NCBI RefSeq assembly: GCF_000732535.1
Contig: NZ_APNK01000002.1
Coordinates: forward strand, 248,001-312,000
Source of the DNA: Salinisphaera hydrothermalis C41B8
GTDB taxonomy: Bacteria; Pseudomonadota; Gammaproteobacteria; Nevskiales; Salinisphaeraceae
DNA: 64,000 nt
Direction: 5' to 3'
Shown here: positions 37,287-45,688 of the stretch, piece after piece
Layout of the letters: each line of letters begins with the position of its first letter
Position numbering within the stretch: position 1 is the first letter of the stretch
The notes under the pieces: model-generated
Told to the model about the DNA's origin: nothing
What the model saw: only the letters and a program-made list of their open reading frames with translations
Database searches by the model: none
Position numbers and translations under genes: made by a program

Positions 37287-38218
37287 CCGCGCCCCGGTCA
37301 CAACGCGGCATTGCCCTGCTCACGGCGATGCTGATCGTCGCGCTGGCCGCCATCATCAGCGCGGCCATGATTTCGCGCATGACGCTGGCCATGCACCGCT
37401 CCGGCAATATATGGAACGCCGAACAGGCGTGGTGGTACGGCATCGGCATCGAGAACTGGTTGGGCACCAAACTGCGCGAGGATGCAAGGCATTCCAAGAC
37501 CGACAATCTGCAGGAGCTATGGGCCCGGCCGGTGGATTACCTGCCGATCGACGGCGGGTCGATCAGCGGACAGATCATCGATTTGCAGGGCCGCTTCAAT
37601 CTGAACAATCTGGTGCTGGGCGATCCGAAAACATCCGAAGCCGAATTCGTGCGCCTGATCCAGGCGGTATCGGATACCGACGAGGTCACAGCCCGCACGA
37701 TCGCCCAATCGGCTCACGACTGGATCGACTCCGACATCAACCCGACCCGGCCTTACGGGGCCGAGGACGACTATTATCTCGGCCTGTCGCCCGCCTATCG
37801 CACCGGCAACACGCTTATGGTCAGCCCCAGCGAATTACGGGCGGTGCGCGGCATGACGCCGCTGCTGTATCGTGAACTCGCGCCCTATATCAGCGCCCTG
37901 CCTACCGCGACCGCGATCAACGTGGATACCGCCCCGGCGCCGGTGCTACAGGCGATTGCCCAGCTGCCGCAGGGCACCGGCAAGAAACTGGTGGCCATGC
38001 GCTCCGGCTCGCCGTGGCAATCGATCAAGAGCTTTCGCGCGGCCAACCCCCTGGCCGGCCGCGATACCGACAAGGCATCGCTATCGGTCTCCACGCAGTA
38101 TTTCCTGGTGGCCGGTCGGATCAAGGTCGGCGACGGTACGACCCAGTTCTACAGCGTGCTGCATCGCGACAGTTCCGGCGCGGTCAACGTCATACGCCAG
38201 GCGACCGGAGCGTACTGA
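37283..38218 (+). CDS. gspK: Minor pseudopilin GspK (pseudopilus tip)
   Basis: A protein of 311 residues from a GTG at 37283 with GGGAG seven bases upstream; the GTG overlaps the gspJ stop. The leader RSQRG precedes IALLTAMLIVALAAIISAAM, where the Glu at position 5 is missing, as is usual for GspK. The large globular domain contains QIIDLQGRFNLNNLV, HDWIDSDINPTRPYGAEDDYY and VDTAPAPVLQAI, all family landmarks. It is expected to cap the pseudopilus and is the biggest of the minor pseudopilins. Confidence 0.94.
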   Translation: MTAPRSQRGIALLTAMLIVALAAIISAAMISRMTLAMHRSGNIWNAEQAWWYGIGIENWLGTKLREDARHSKTDNLQELWARPVDYLPIDGGSISGQIIDLQGRFNLNNLVLGDPKTSEAEFVRLIQAVSDTDEVTARTIAQSAHDWIDSDINPTRPYGAEDDYYLGLSPAYRTGNTLMVSPSELRAVRGMTPLLYRELAPYISALPTATAINVDTAPAPVLQAIAQLPQGTGKKLVAMRSGSPWQSIKSFRAANPLAGRDTDKASLSVSTQYFLVAGRIKVGDGTTQFYSVLHRDSSGAVNVIRQATGAY

Positions 38219-38356
38219 ATGAAGAAGCCGACCCCAGGACAACCGATGGCCGTACTTGCACCACATCACGACTCACCCGCCACGCGGACTGCGTTAGACT
38301 GCCGCCTCGGTTTGCTGCGCCCGGGGGTGGACGGGCGCACGGCTTGGGGGAACTGA
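38219..38356 (+). CDS. Possible 45-residue small ORF between gspK and gspL
   Basis: An ATG immediately follows the gspK stop (TGAATG) and opens a 45-codon frame that ends one base before the gspL GTG. It therefore fills the only sizeable gap of the gspC-N operon exactly. CCGGAG eight bases upstream could be a ribosome binding site. The peptide (MKKPTPGQPMAVLAPHHD at the start) has no signal, no membrane helix and no recognisable domain. It may be a coupled small protein, a translational bridge, or chance. Confidence 0.3.
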   Translation: MKKPTPGQPMAVLAPHHDSPATRTALDCRLGLLRPGVDGRTAWGN

Positions 38357-38357
38357 C

Positions 38358-39581
38358 GTGGCCCAACGGCTGGCCTTGTATTTCGATGGACAGAGCGCGG
38401 CCTGGCTCGACGAGCAGCAGGGGTTGGCACGCGGCTCGCTGGATGATTTCGCAGCCACGGCGGACCTCGACGATCACGAGGTTGCGGTCGTCATTCCCGG
38501 CGAGGACGTGCTGCTGACCCGCGCGCCGCTGCCGCCGATCCGTTCGGCGGCACGCCGGCTGCAGGCCGCGCGTTACGCCCTTGAGGATCGCCTGGCCGGT
38601 CGCGTGGAGCAGCTCCACTTCGCCTTGATCGGCGCGCCCGATCGTGACGGCGAAACGCCGGTCGCGGTGATCGATCTCGATCGCATGACGGCCTTGTGTG
38701 ACGCGCTCGATACGGCCGGCATCGATGCAGCGCGCATCCTGCCCGATTACATGGCCCTGCCCGCCCCCGATACCGCGACCTGGCAGATCGCCGCCACCGA
38801 AGATCGCATCCTGACGCGCACCGACCCCGTCGCCGGCTTTGCCTGCGACGCCGACCTGTGGCCCGTCATCGCGCCGGCGCTGGAAACCCCGGCCTCCGCT
38901 ACGGTGCGCACGGCGGATACCGGGCGGGCCCGGCGACTGCTCGACATCGACTGGGGTGAACAGGCCGAGGCGCCCGAGGCAGATGTTGTCGGCTTCCCGG
39001 ATGCGGACGCCCTGTTGGCGAGCCTTCTGGCCCAGCCCGAGGCCCTACGCGGAGCGGTGAATCTGCGCCAGGGCGCGTTCGCGCGGCGGTCGCAGTTTCA
39101 GTCGCAGTGGCGACCGTTGGTACTGACCGGCGCCCTGGCGGCCACGTGGCTCGTCGTGGCAATCGTCGCGCGCGGGATCGAGACCTGGCAGCTCGACCAA
39201 CGCATCGATGCGCTTCATCAGCAAACCCTGGCAGCTTTCCACGACGCTTTTCCCGGGGTGCAGAACATCAACGATCTGCGGGTGCAGGCCGAGCAAGGCA
39301 TTCAACAACTTCGGGGCACCGGTGGCGCTGGCGGCCTGTTTCCGCTGGTGCAAGCCGTCGCGGCCGTTGCCGGTCAGACCGACGATCTGCAAGTACAGTC
39401 CATGCAATATCGCAACGGCAAGCTCGGCCTGAGCCTTAACGGCAAGAACGTGCAGTCGGTGGAAACGCTGCGTGCGGGCTTTGCCCAACGCAACGGCATC
39501 CAGCTTTCGGTCCAGAGCGCGGACGCCAGTGCTTCGGGTGTCCAGATCCAGGCGACGGTCAGCCAGGGAGCGAGCTCGTGA
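38358..39581 (+). CDS. gspL: Type II secretion protein GspL
   Basis: A protein of 407 residues from GTG, preceded by a G-rich GGGGGAA site. The first about 240 residues form the actin-like cytoplasmic domain (LALYFDGQSAAWLDEQQG, VAVVIPGEDVLLTRAPLPP, RAARYALEDRLAG-like) that binds GspE. One membrane helix follows (PLVLTGALAATWLVVAIVA). The periplasmic ferredoxin-like domain (LQVQSMQYRNGKLGLSLNGKN) ends the protein. It anchors the ATPase to the platform with GspF and GspM. The stop overlaps gspM by four bases. Confidence 0.92.
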   Translation: MAQRLALYFDGQSAAWLDEQQGLARGSLDDFAATADLDDHEVAVVIPGEDVLLTRAPLPPIRSAARRLQAARYALEDRLAGRVEQLHFALIGAPDRDGETPVAVIDLDRMTALCDALDTAGIDAARILPDYMALPAPDTATWQIAATEDRILTRTDPVAGFACDADLWPVIAPALETPASATVRTADTGRARRLLDIDWGEQAEAPEADVVGFPDADALLASLLAQPEALRGAVNLRQGAFARRSQFQSQWRPLVLTGALAATWLVVAIVARGIETWQLDQRIDALHQQTLAAFHDAFPGVQNINDLRVQAEQGIQQLRGTGGAGGLFPLVQAVAAVAGQTDDLQVQSMQYRNGKLGLSLNGKNVQSVETLRAGFAQRNGIQLSVQSADASASGVQIQATVSQGASS

Positions 39582-40081
39582 ACGCGGTCAAGGAATGGTT
39601 CTACGGCCTGGCCCCGCGCGAACGGGTCATGGTGTCCGCGGCCGCCGTCATGGTGTTGATCGCCATCTTCTATTACGGCCTGTGGCATCCGTTGAACACC
39701 GCGCTGGCCAACGCGCGCGAACAGGTCACGGCCGAATCGAATCAGGCGCGCTGGATGCTCGGTATCCGCAACGAGGCCCAGCTGTTGCGCTCGTCCACGC
39801 ACCACAGCGAACCCAAGGGCCAGAACGAATCGTTGCTCTCGATCGTGGATTCCACCAGCCGCGCCAACAACCTCGGTGGCGCCGTCACCCATATTCAACC
39901 CAAAAACGACGACGAAGCGACCGTCACCCTCGACAAGGCCAACTTCAACCGCATGCTGTTCTGGCTCCGGACGCTACAAACCGATTATGGGGTGGTCGCC
40001 AGCGAAGCCACCATCTCGCGGGCCCAGGATGCGCCCGGCCAAGTCGAAGCACGCCTGACCCTCGTGCGAGGGGGGCAATGA
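39578..40081 (+). CDS. gspM: Type II secretion protein GspM
   Basis: A protein of 167 residues starting at GTG, with AGGGAG upstream. It has a short cytoplasmic part LAPRERVMVSAAA, one membrane helix (VMVLIAIFYYGLWHPL) and a periplasmic coiled and ferredoxin-like part (LLSIVDSTSRANNLGG, FNRMLFWLRTLQTDYGV). This is the GspM layout, which pairs with GspL. It overlaps gspL and gspN by four bases each. Confidence 0.92.
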   Translation: MNAVKEWFYGLAPRERVMVSAAAVMVLIAIFYYGLWHPLNTALANAREQVTAESNQARWMLGIRNEAQLLRSSTHHSEPKGQNESLLSIVDSTSRANNLGGAVTHIQPKNDDEATVTLDKANFNRMLFWLRTLQTDYGVVASEATISRAQDAPGQVEARLTLVRGGQ

Positions 40082-40836
40082 TGAACTGGCGGATCATGCG
40101 TTTCGTGATCGTCGGCGTGGTCGCTTTCGTCGTCGGGCTGGTCACTTATTTGCCGGCGTCGCTGGTCGCCGGGTGGGTCGCCGATGACACACCGGTCCAC
40201 CTGCAAGGCGTTTCCGGCACCCTTTTGGACGGCCAGGCCGCCTATGCCTCGCTGCCCAACGGCGCGCTCAATAACGTGCGCTGGAACGTCCATCCCATGA
40301 CGTTCCTGTTGGGCCGCGTGTCGGCCACGGTGCGGGCCGACAGCGATCTCGGTCATATCGAGGGGCAGATTCATCGCAGCATCTTCGGCCGTAATACGCT
40401 GGACAACGTTCAGGGCGAAGCCACCATCGGCTGGCTCTCGGGGCTCGCCGGCTATACCTTCGTTCCCGTGTCGGGCCGGATCGGTCTGGATCTGGATCAC
40501 GTGACGTTCGACGACAATCTCGACGTCAGCGCCCTCGACGGCACGATCCAACTCACCAACAGTCGCTGGGAACTGCTCAACCCGCCGCTCAAACTGGGAC
40601 GTTTCGAAGCCAAACTGGACCGCGGCGACCAGGGTATCCAGGCTCGTATACTCGACAGCACGGGGCCGCTGGCACTCACCGGCGATGTGCAACTCTCCGA
40701 TAACCGTCGCTACGACCTGAACGTCAAGCTACGGGCCCGCGCGGGCGCCGATGATCGTCTCAAGCAGATCCTGCAACAGATCGGCCAACCGGACAGTCAG
40801 GGCTGGTACCACATCCAGGAACGCGGCTCGCTTTAG
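40078..40836 (+). CDS. gspN: Type II secretion protein GspN
   Basis: A protein of 252 residues; two adjacent ATG codons at 40078 and 40081 follow a G-rich ribosome binding site. One N-terminal membrane helix (FVIVGVVAFVVGLVTYLPASLV) is followed by a periplasmic beta-rich domain: VHLQGVSGTLLDGQAAYASL, GLAGYTFVPVSGRIGLDLDHVTF and LTGDVQLSDNRRYDLNVKL. GspN is an optional T2SS component found in a subset of systems. It is the last gene of the operon. Its stop TAG coincides with the start of a repeat-like sequence. Confidence 0.9.
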   Translation: MMNWRIMRFVIVGVVAFVVGLVTYLPASLVAGWVADDTPVHLQGVSGTLLDGQAAYASLPNGALNNVRWNVHPMTFLLGRVSATVRADSDLGHIEGQIHRSIFGRNTLDNVQGEATIGWLSGLAGYTFVPVSGRIGLDLDHVTFDDNLDVSALDGTIQLTNSRWELLNPPLKLGRFEAKLDRGDQGIQARILDSTGPLALTGDVQLSDNRRYDLNVKLRARAGADDRLKQILQQIGQPDSQGWYHIQERGSL

Positions 40837-40913
40837 GGCCTATTGAGGTTTCCTCGACCCCTGCAGCAAGCGAGAACACTGTTCGCCGGCAATACCGCGT
40901 TATAAACACTGTT
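40834..40913 (+). repeat. Possible diverged relative of the 48.7-kb inverted-repeat element
   Basis: The sequence from the gspN stop shares a collinear pattern with the left arm of the element at 48672: TAGGG-CT-TTG--GT-TC, then CAAGCG, CTGTT and GGCAA in the same order and with similar spacing. It also has a direct repeat AACACTGTT (40875 and 40905). No matching right terminal repeat is visible, so it would be a decayed remnant. Homology was judged by eye only. The rest of the gap (to 40988) holds an 8-bp inverted repeat CCGCGGGC/GCCCGCGG at 40968-40975 and 40992-40999. Confidence 0.3.
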
Positions 40914-40988
40914 GCTCGTCGCCTAAGCGATGCCGTCACACGCCTCGCGGGCCGTGTTTGACGGAACCCGCGGGCGCATGAGCCTTTT

Positions 40989-42221
40989 TCAGCCCGCGGC
41001 GCTCATCGAGTGAGGCGCCACCGCAGCGGTCTCGTCCTGCTCATCCTCGCGATACAGATAATCACGGGTCAGCGGCACGATGTCGTTCTGATGCGCGAGC
41101 TGTACGTGATAAACCACCAGATCACCGTAACGGAAGATTGCTTCGCAGCCCAGCAGGTAGAACTCCCACATCCGACAGAAGCGTTCGCCCAGCCGTTCGC
41201 GGAACACATCGCGCTGCGCCTGGAACCGCTCGTTCCACGCGGCCAGCGTACGGGCGTAGTGCAGTCGCCACACTTCGAGGTCGGACAAGCACATCCCCGT
41301 CTTTTCGATGCAGGGCGCGAAATCCGATAGCGACGGGATGTAACCGCCCGGGAAAATATATTTCTGGATCCAGGTTCGGCTGTCCCGGGGCGGCACCCCG
41401 TTGCGAGCGATGAAATGGATCAGGCTGCGCCCGTCCGGCTTGAGCAACCGCGCCACCTGGTCGAAAAAGGTCTGATACTGCGGCCGGCCGACGTGCTCGA
41501 ACATCCCGACCGACACGATGGCGTCGTAGCGGCCCTGATGCTCGCGATAATCCTCCTTGAGGAAGGTCACGCGGTGGCTCAGGCCGAGCGCCTCGGCGCG
41601 CTTGCGGGCATGATCGTACTGGTCGTTCGACAGCGTCAGGCCGACCACATCGACATCGTATTCGCGGGCCAGAAACAGCGCCATGCCGCCCCAGCCGCAG
41701 CCGATGTCCAGTACTTTCTGCCCCGGTTCCAGCAACAGCTTACGGCCGATATGCGCCAGCTTGGCGCGCTGGGCCTCGTCCAGCGACATGTCGTCGCGTT
41801 CGAAATAGCCGCAGGAATACTGCATTTCCGGATCGAGGAAACGCTGGAAAAGCTCGTTGTCGATGTCGTAGTGATGCTGGACGTTGCGCTCGGAACGCAT
41901 GCGATTGTTCATTTCCGATACGCCGCGAAACGCCCGCCGGGCGAGATCCACCAGTCGATTCGACTCGAAATTGTTGGCGTTGGCGAAATACAGTTGAAAC
42001 ACGGCCTGTAGCCCGCCTTCGCCGGGCCACCAGTCGCCGTCCATATACGCTTCGCCGAAGGCCATCTCCGGGTCGGCCATCAAGCGCGTGATCACTTTGC
42101 GATTCCGCAGATGAACATGCGCGACCGGCTCGCCCGAACCGTAACGCGCCTGTTGACCGTCGGCATGGTGGAGAACCAGGGTGCCTCGGCTGATGAAACG
42201 CTCGAACAGACTACTCTTCAC
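40989..42221 (-). CDS. cfa: Cyclopropane-fatty-acyl-phospholipid synthase family protein
   Basis: A protein of 410 residues that uses S-adenosylmethionine to add a methylene group across double bonds of membrane phospholipid acyl chains. The N-terminal lipid-binding region (SLFERFISRGTLVLHHADGQ, GEAYMDGDWWPGEGGLQAVF) is followed by the SAM domain with KVLDIGCGWGGMALFLAREYDVDVVGLTLS and the active-site part HFIARNGVPPRDSRTWIQKYIFPGGYIPSL. The tail RMWEFYLLGCEAIFRYGDLVVYHVQLA is typical. The gene is divergent from the pterin-like cluster. Cfa-family enzymes that act on other lipids are possible. Confidence 0.93.
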   Translation of the reverse strand: MKSSLFERFISRGTLVLHHADGQQARYGSGEPVAHVHLRNRKVITRLMADPEMAFGEAYMDGDWWPGEGGLQAVFQLYFANANNFESNRLVDLARRAFRGVSEMNNRMRSERNVQHHYDIDNELFQRFLDPEMQYSCGYFERDDMSLDEAQRAKLAHIGRKLLLEPGQKVLDIGCGWGGMALFLAREYDVDVVGLTLSNDQYDHARKRAEALGLSHRVTFLKEDYREHQGRYDAIVSVGMFEHVGRPQYQTFFDQVARLLKPDGRSLIHFIARNGVPPRDSRTWIQKYIFPGGYIPSLSDFAPCIEKTGMCLSDLEVWRLHYARTLAAWNERFQAQRDVFRERLGERFCRMWEFYLLGCEAIFRYGDLVVYHVQLAHQNDIVPLTRDYLYREDEQDETAAVAPHSMSAAG

Positions 42222-42387
42222 GACCCAATCCCTTTGGCCCGGCTTCAGCCGGCCGAACCCCGTCCAATTATTCCCTTAAAATACAACTTAGGCTGCGTGA
42301 GTGTATAGTGCAGCCGGGCGCGTCCGCGTCTAGTCAAGCGCCCGTCGAGGGCTTAGTGTTGATGACCCGCTCCATCGCCCGGTCATC

Positions 42388-43392
42388 ATGACTGCCGATA
42401 TTGCCCGAGCACTTTGGCTCGTGCCGCCACGGCACGCCGAGTTGCGTACCGAGTTTCTGGCCACGCCTGGTAGCGACGAACTGCGCATCCGGACGTGCTT
42501 CTCGGCGATCAGTCGGGGCACCGAAACCCTAGTTTATGACGGTGCTGTGCCGGAAAGCGAATACCAGCGCATGCGCGCGCCGTTTCAGGCCGGCGAGCTG
42601 CCGGGCCCGGTCAAGCACGGCTACGCCAATGTCGGCGTTGTGGAGGCCGGGCCGGCGGCCTGGCGCGGCCGCTATGTATTCTGTCTTTATCCACACCAGA
42701 CCCATTACGTCGCGCCCGTGGACGCGGTCATATCGGTACCGGTGAACGTCCCTCCCGCGCGCGCGGTGCTCGCGGCCAATATGGAAACCGCGGTCAACGC
42801 ACTCTGGGACGCCGGACCGCGGATCGGCGATCGCGTCAGCGTGGTAGGGGCCGGGGTGATCGGCAGTCTAGTCGCCGGACTGTGTGCCCGCCTGCCCGGC
42901 GTCGAGGTCGAACTCGTGGATATCGACAGCGAGCGCGCCCGAATCGCCACGGCGCTCGGCGCGGTTTTCGCGGCGCCGGATCGCGCGCAACGGGGCCGCG
43001 ATCTCGTTTTTCATGCCAGCGCGAGCGCCGCCGGCCTCAACACGGCCCTCGACCTGGCCGGCACCGAAGCCGAAGTCATTGAACTAAGCTGGTTCGGAAG
43101 CCATCCGACGACGGTCGCACTCGGCGGCGCTTTCCATTCCCAGCGTCTGACGCTGCGGGCCAGCCAGGTCGGTACCGTATCGCCGGCCCGCGCCGCCCGC
43201 TGGGATCATGGCCGCCGCCTGGCTCTGGCACTCGAGCTGTGTGCCGATCCCCGATTCGACGTATTGTTCGCCGTGGATGCCGCGTTCGACGACTTGCCCG
43301 CCGTGATGGCGCGGCTGGCCGAGTCGACCGATCGTACGCTGTGTCAGCGTATCGTCTACTCCGAGACTCAGGATTCGTCATGTTCCACCTGA
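42388..43392 (+). CDS. MDR-family alcohol dehydrogenase-like oxidoreductase (first gene of pterin-like cluster)
   Basis: A protein of 334 residues. The GroES-like N-terminal part contains FSAISRGTETLVYDGAVP and HGYANVGVVEAGP. The Rossmann domain has DRVSVVGAGVIGSLVAGL and an acidic residue at the end of strand two (VDID), which favours NAD over NADP. The Cys/His set of the catalytic zinc site of classical alcohol dehydrogenases is not evident, and the protein recalls BchC-like members. It overlaps the next gene by 13 bases, so the cluster genes are tightly coupled. In context it may oxidise or reduce a side chain of a pterin or pyrimidine intermediate. The substrate is unknown. Confidence 0.78.
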   Translation: MTADIARALWLVPPRHAELRTEFLATPGSDELRIRTCFSAISRGTETLVYDGAVPESEYQRMRAPFQAGELPGPVKHGYANVGVVEAGPAAWRGRYVFCLYPHQTHYVAPVDAVISVPVNVPPARAVLAANMETAVNALWDAGPRIGDRVSVVGAGVIGSLVAGLCARLPGVEVELVDIDSERARIATALGAVFAAPDRAQRGRDLVFHASASAAGLNTALDLAGTEAEVIELSWFGSHPTTVALGGAFHSQRLTLRASQVGTVSPARAARWDHGRRLALALELCADPRFDVLFAVDAAFDDLPAVMARLAESTDRTLCQRIVYSETQDSSCST

Positions 43393-43778
43393 CCGTGCGC
43401 GATCACGTCATGATCGCCCACAGTTTCTCAAGCCCGACCTTCGGCCCGGCGCAGGCGCTGCACGGCGCCACCTACGTCGTGGATGTCACCTTCTACCGCG
43501 AGGCGCTCGACGCCGACGACCTGGTGGTCGACATCGGGGCCGCCTCGTCGGCGCTGTCCGCGGTACTCGCCGAATTCAATCTGTGCAACCTGGACGACAA
43601 TCCGGCCCTGGCCGGCCACAACACGACCACCGAATACATGGCCGGCATCATCTTTTCGCGCATGAAGCAGGCCATTGCCGAGGGCCGGCTGGGTGAAAAC
43701 GCAGCCGGTCTGTCCCGCATGGGCGTGCGCCTGTCGGAGTCGCATATCGCCTGGGCCGGATACGAGGCCGAACTGTGA
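43380..43778 (+). CDS. PTPS-fold (6-pyruvoyl-tetrahydropterin synthase/QueD-like) protein with altered active site
   Basis: A protein of 132 residues of the T-fold. His14 (MIAHSF) and His28 (ALHGA) correspond to two zinc ligands. The third, the second His of HGH, is Ala30. The catalytic Cys four residues before HGH is Ala24. The Asp-His pair of LDHxxLN is replaced in EFNLCNLDD. The pterin-recognising Glu residues are kept (TTTEYM, Glu85, and RLSESHIAWAGY, Glu120). Residue matching was by eye against QueD/PTPS. The protein thus keeps a pterin-type pocket but should not run the standard PTPS or QueD reaction. It overlaps both neighbours (13 and 4 bases). Confidence 0.82.
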   Translation: MFHLTVRDHVMIAHSFSSPTFGPAQALHGATYVVDVTFYREALDADDLVVDIGAASSALSAVLAEFNLCNLDDNPALAGHNTTTEYMAGIIFSRMKQAIAEGRLGENAAGLSRMGVRLSESHIAWAGYEAEL

Positions 43779-44833
43779 AATCGACCGTATTCCTGGTTGC
43801 GGGCGACCCGGAACAATATACCGGCGGCTATATCTACGACGCCCGGATCACGCGCGCCATGACGGCCGCCGGGCGCCCGATCGAGACTATCGGACTGGCC
43901 GGGCAGTTTCCTGAAGCTAACGCGGCTGCCGCGGACGCGCTGGGCGCTGCCCTCGCGGCGCGAGCCGATGGCCAAACGGTGATCGTGGACGGGCTTGTGT
44001 TCGGCGCCCTGCCCGACGTCATCGAACGCGAATCCCAGCGCTTGCGGCTGGTGGCCCTCGTCCATCATCCGCTGGCCGACGAATCCGGCATCGACGGCGC
44101 GTTGGCCGATCGTTTGTTCGCCAGCGAACGCCGCGCGCTCGCCCACGCAGCCCACGTGATCGTGACCAGCGCCTTCACTGCACGGCGTCTTGTCGCGGCC
44201 TACGGCGTCGCACGCCACGATCTCGATATCGTCCAACCGGGGCTGGACAAGCCCGCACAGCTCGCGCCGCGAACCCGCACCGATACGCCGCGCCTGCTCT
44301 GTGTGGCCAGCCTCATTCCGCGCAAGGGCCATACCGTGCTGATCGAAGCGCTGGCTCAGCTCACCGATCTCGACTGGCGCTGCGACTGCATCGGCGACAT
44401 CGAGCGCGACCCGGACTGCGTGAATGACGTCCGTCAGGCCATCGAACGCCATGGGCTCGGGGCGCGCGTACATCTGACCGGCAGCCGCCCGCCAGCCACG
44501 CTCTCGGCCGCCTATACCGGCGCCGACCTGTTCGTACTGCCCTCTTATTACGAGGGCTACGGCATGGTCGTGACGGAAGCCCTGGCCCACGGCCTGCCGG
44601 TGATCACGACTACTGGAGGCGCACTCGCCGACACCCTGCCCGACGACGCCGGCGTCGCCGTCCCGCCCGGCGACGCCGAAATGCTCGCCGACAGTCTGCG
44701 TCGACTGCTATCGGACCCCGAGGCATACGATGCCCTCGCGGCCGGAGCAAAGCGTGCGGCAGCCGCTCTGCCCGACTGGGATCAGGCGGGGGCGCGCTTT
44801 GCCGGCGTGCTCGATCGCATCGAACGCGCATGA
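43775..44833 (+). CDS. GT4-family glycosyltransferase
   Basis: A protein of 352 residues from a GTG that overlaps the previous stop. It has two Rossmann-like halves; the N-terminal one contains AGDPEQYTGGYIYDARITRAM, with the Gly-rich acceptor loop. The C-terminal half has RLLCVASLIPRKGHTVLIEAL and the donor-binding stretch LPSYYEGYGMVVTEALAHGLPVI with the E-x7-E motif of family 4. No membrane helix or signal is present, so it acts in the cytoplasm, probably on the soluble product of the cluster. Donor sugar and acceptor are unknown; a pterin or pyrimidine acceptor is inferred from the neighbours. Confidence 0.85.
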   Translation: MKSTVFLVAGDPEQYTGGYIYDARITRAMTAAGRPIETIGLAGQFPEANAAAADALGAALAARADGQTVIVDGLVFGALPDVIERESQRLRLVALVHHPLADESGIDGALADRLFASERRALAHAAHVIVTSAFTARRLVAAYGVARHDLDIVQPGLDKPAQLAPRTRTDTPRLLCVASLIPRKGHTVLIEALAQLTDLDWRCDCIGDIERDPDCVNDVRQAIERHGLGARVHLTGSRPPATLSAAYTGADLFVLPSYYEGYGMVVTEALAHGLPVITTTGGALADTLPDDAGVAVPPGDAEMLADSLRRLLSDPEAYDALAAGAKRAAAALPDWDQAGARFAGVLDRIERA

Positions 44834-45687
44834 AAGCCCCTCTCCCGGCCGATGGCTCCCGATTCACCGGTGACTGGCTGTCGCTACGCGAAGCGATGGA
44901 TCATCGCAGCCGAGCACACGGGCTCGCCGGGTTCGCGGCCCACTACTTGGCGGCCCGTTGCGGCCCCCGGCGCGCCCGCGTCATCGATCTCGGTGCCGGC
45001 AGCGGCTCCAATCTGCGTTATCTGAAGCCTCGCCTGGGCGGCCGGATCGACTGGCATCTGCTCGATCAGGATCGCGACCTGTTGAACGCGGCCGTTCGCG
45101 ATGCGCCGAAAGGAGCGGAAGACGACGACCACCACATCGCCGCCGAAGTATTCGATCTGCGCGGCCCGCTGGCGCCGAGGCTCGCGGGCGCCGATCTGGT
45201 GACGGCCTCGGCATTGCTCGATCTCGTATCGGCCGACTGGGTGTCGCGTTTCATAGACGCCTGCGCCACGGCCCGCGCTGCGGTGCTGATCGCCGTCAGT
45301 ATCGACGGCCGCCTCGAATTCACCGATGTCGACCCGAGCGACGCGCTCGTGCGTCGCGCCCTCGCCCGCGACCAGGCGCGCGACAAGGGGCTGGGCCCGG
45401 CACTCGGCGCCGCTGCGCCCGGGGTTTTGATCGACGCGCTAACCCGGCGGGGTTATGCAATCACCGTGCAACCGAGCGACTGGCATATCGACGCCACCGA
45501 TGCCGAGCTGGCACGCGCGCTCATCACGGGCTGGCGCGACGCGGCCATAAGTCAGTGTCCGGCTGAAGCTGGGCGAATCCGCGGCTGGGCCGAGCAGCGC
45601 ATCGATGGCATCGTCACGGGCGCGAGCGCATTACGGGTCGGCCATGTCGACATTCTAGGGCTGCCGGGGCGCGAGCCGTTGGGCTGA
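44830..45687 (+). CDS. Class I SAM-dependent methyltransferase
   Basis: A protein of 285 residues. SAM motif I VIDLGAGSGSNLRYLKPRL, an acidic end of strand two (WHLLDQD) and motif IV-like LVTASALLDLVSADWVSRF define a class I methyltransferase. The C-terminal third (ARALITGWRDAAISQCPAEAGRIRGWAEQRIDGI) is a helical substrate cap without a recognised family. The ATG overlaps the glycosyltransferase stop by four bases. Within the cluster it probably methylates the pathway product or an intermediate; the position methylated cannot be predicted. Confidence 0.82.
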   Translation: MKAPLPADGSRFTGDWLSLREAMDHRSRAHGLAGFAAHYLAARCGPRRARVIDLGAGSGSNLRYLKPRLGGRIDWHLLDQDRDLLNAAVRDAPKGAEDDDHHIAAEVFDLRGPLAPRLAGADLVTASALLDLVSADWVSRFIDACATARAAVLIAVSIDGRLEFTDVDPSDALVRRALARDQARDKGLGPALGAAAPGVLIDALTRRGYAITVQPSDWHIDATDAELARALITGWRDAAISQCPAEAGRIRGWAEQRIDGIVTGASALRVGHVDILGLPGREPLG

Positions 45688-45688
45688 C

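Noticed and set aside
40968-40999. Terminator for gspN or cfa
   Set aside because: The 8-bp inverted repeat CCGCGGGC/GCCCGCGG has its T-run inside the loop rather than after the stem, and its right arm overlaps the cfa coding end.
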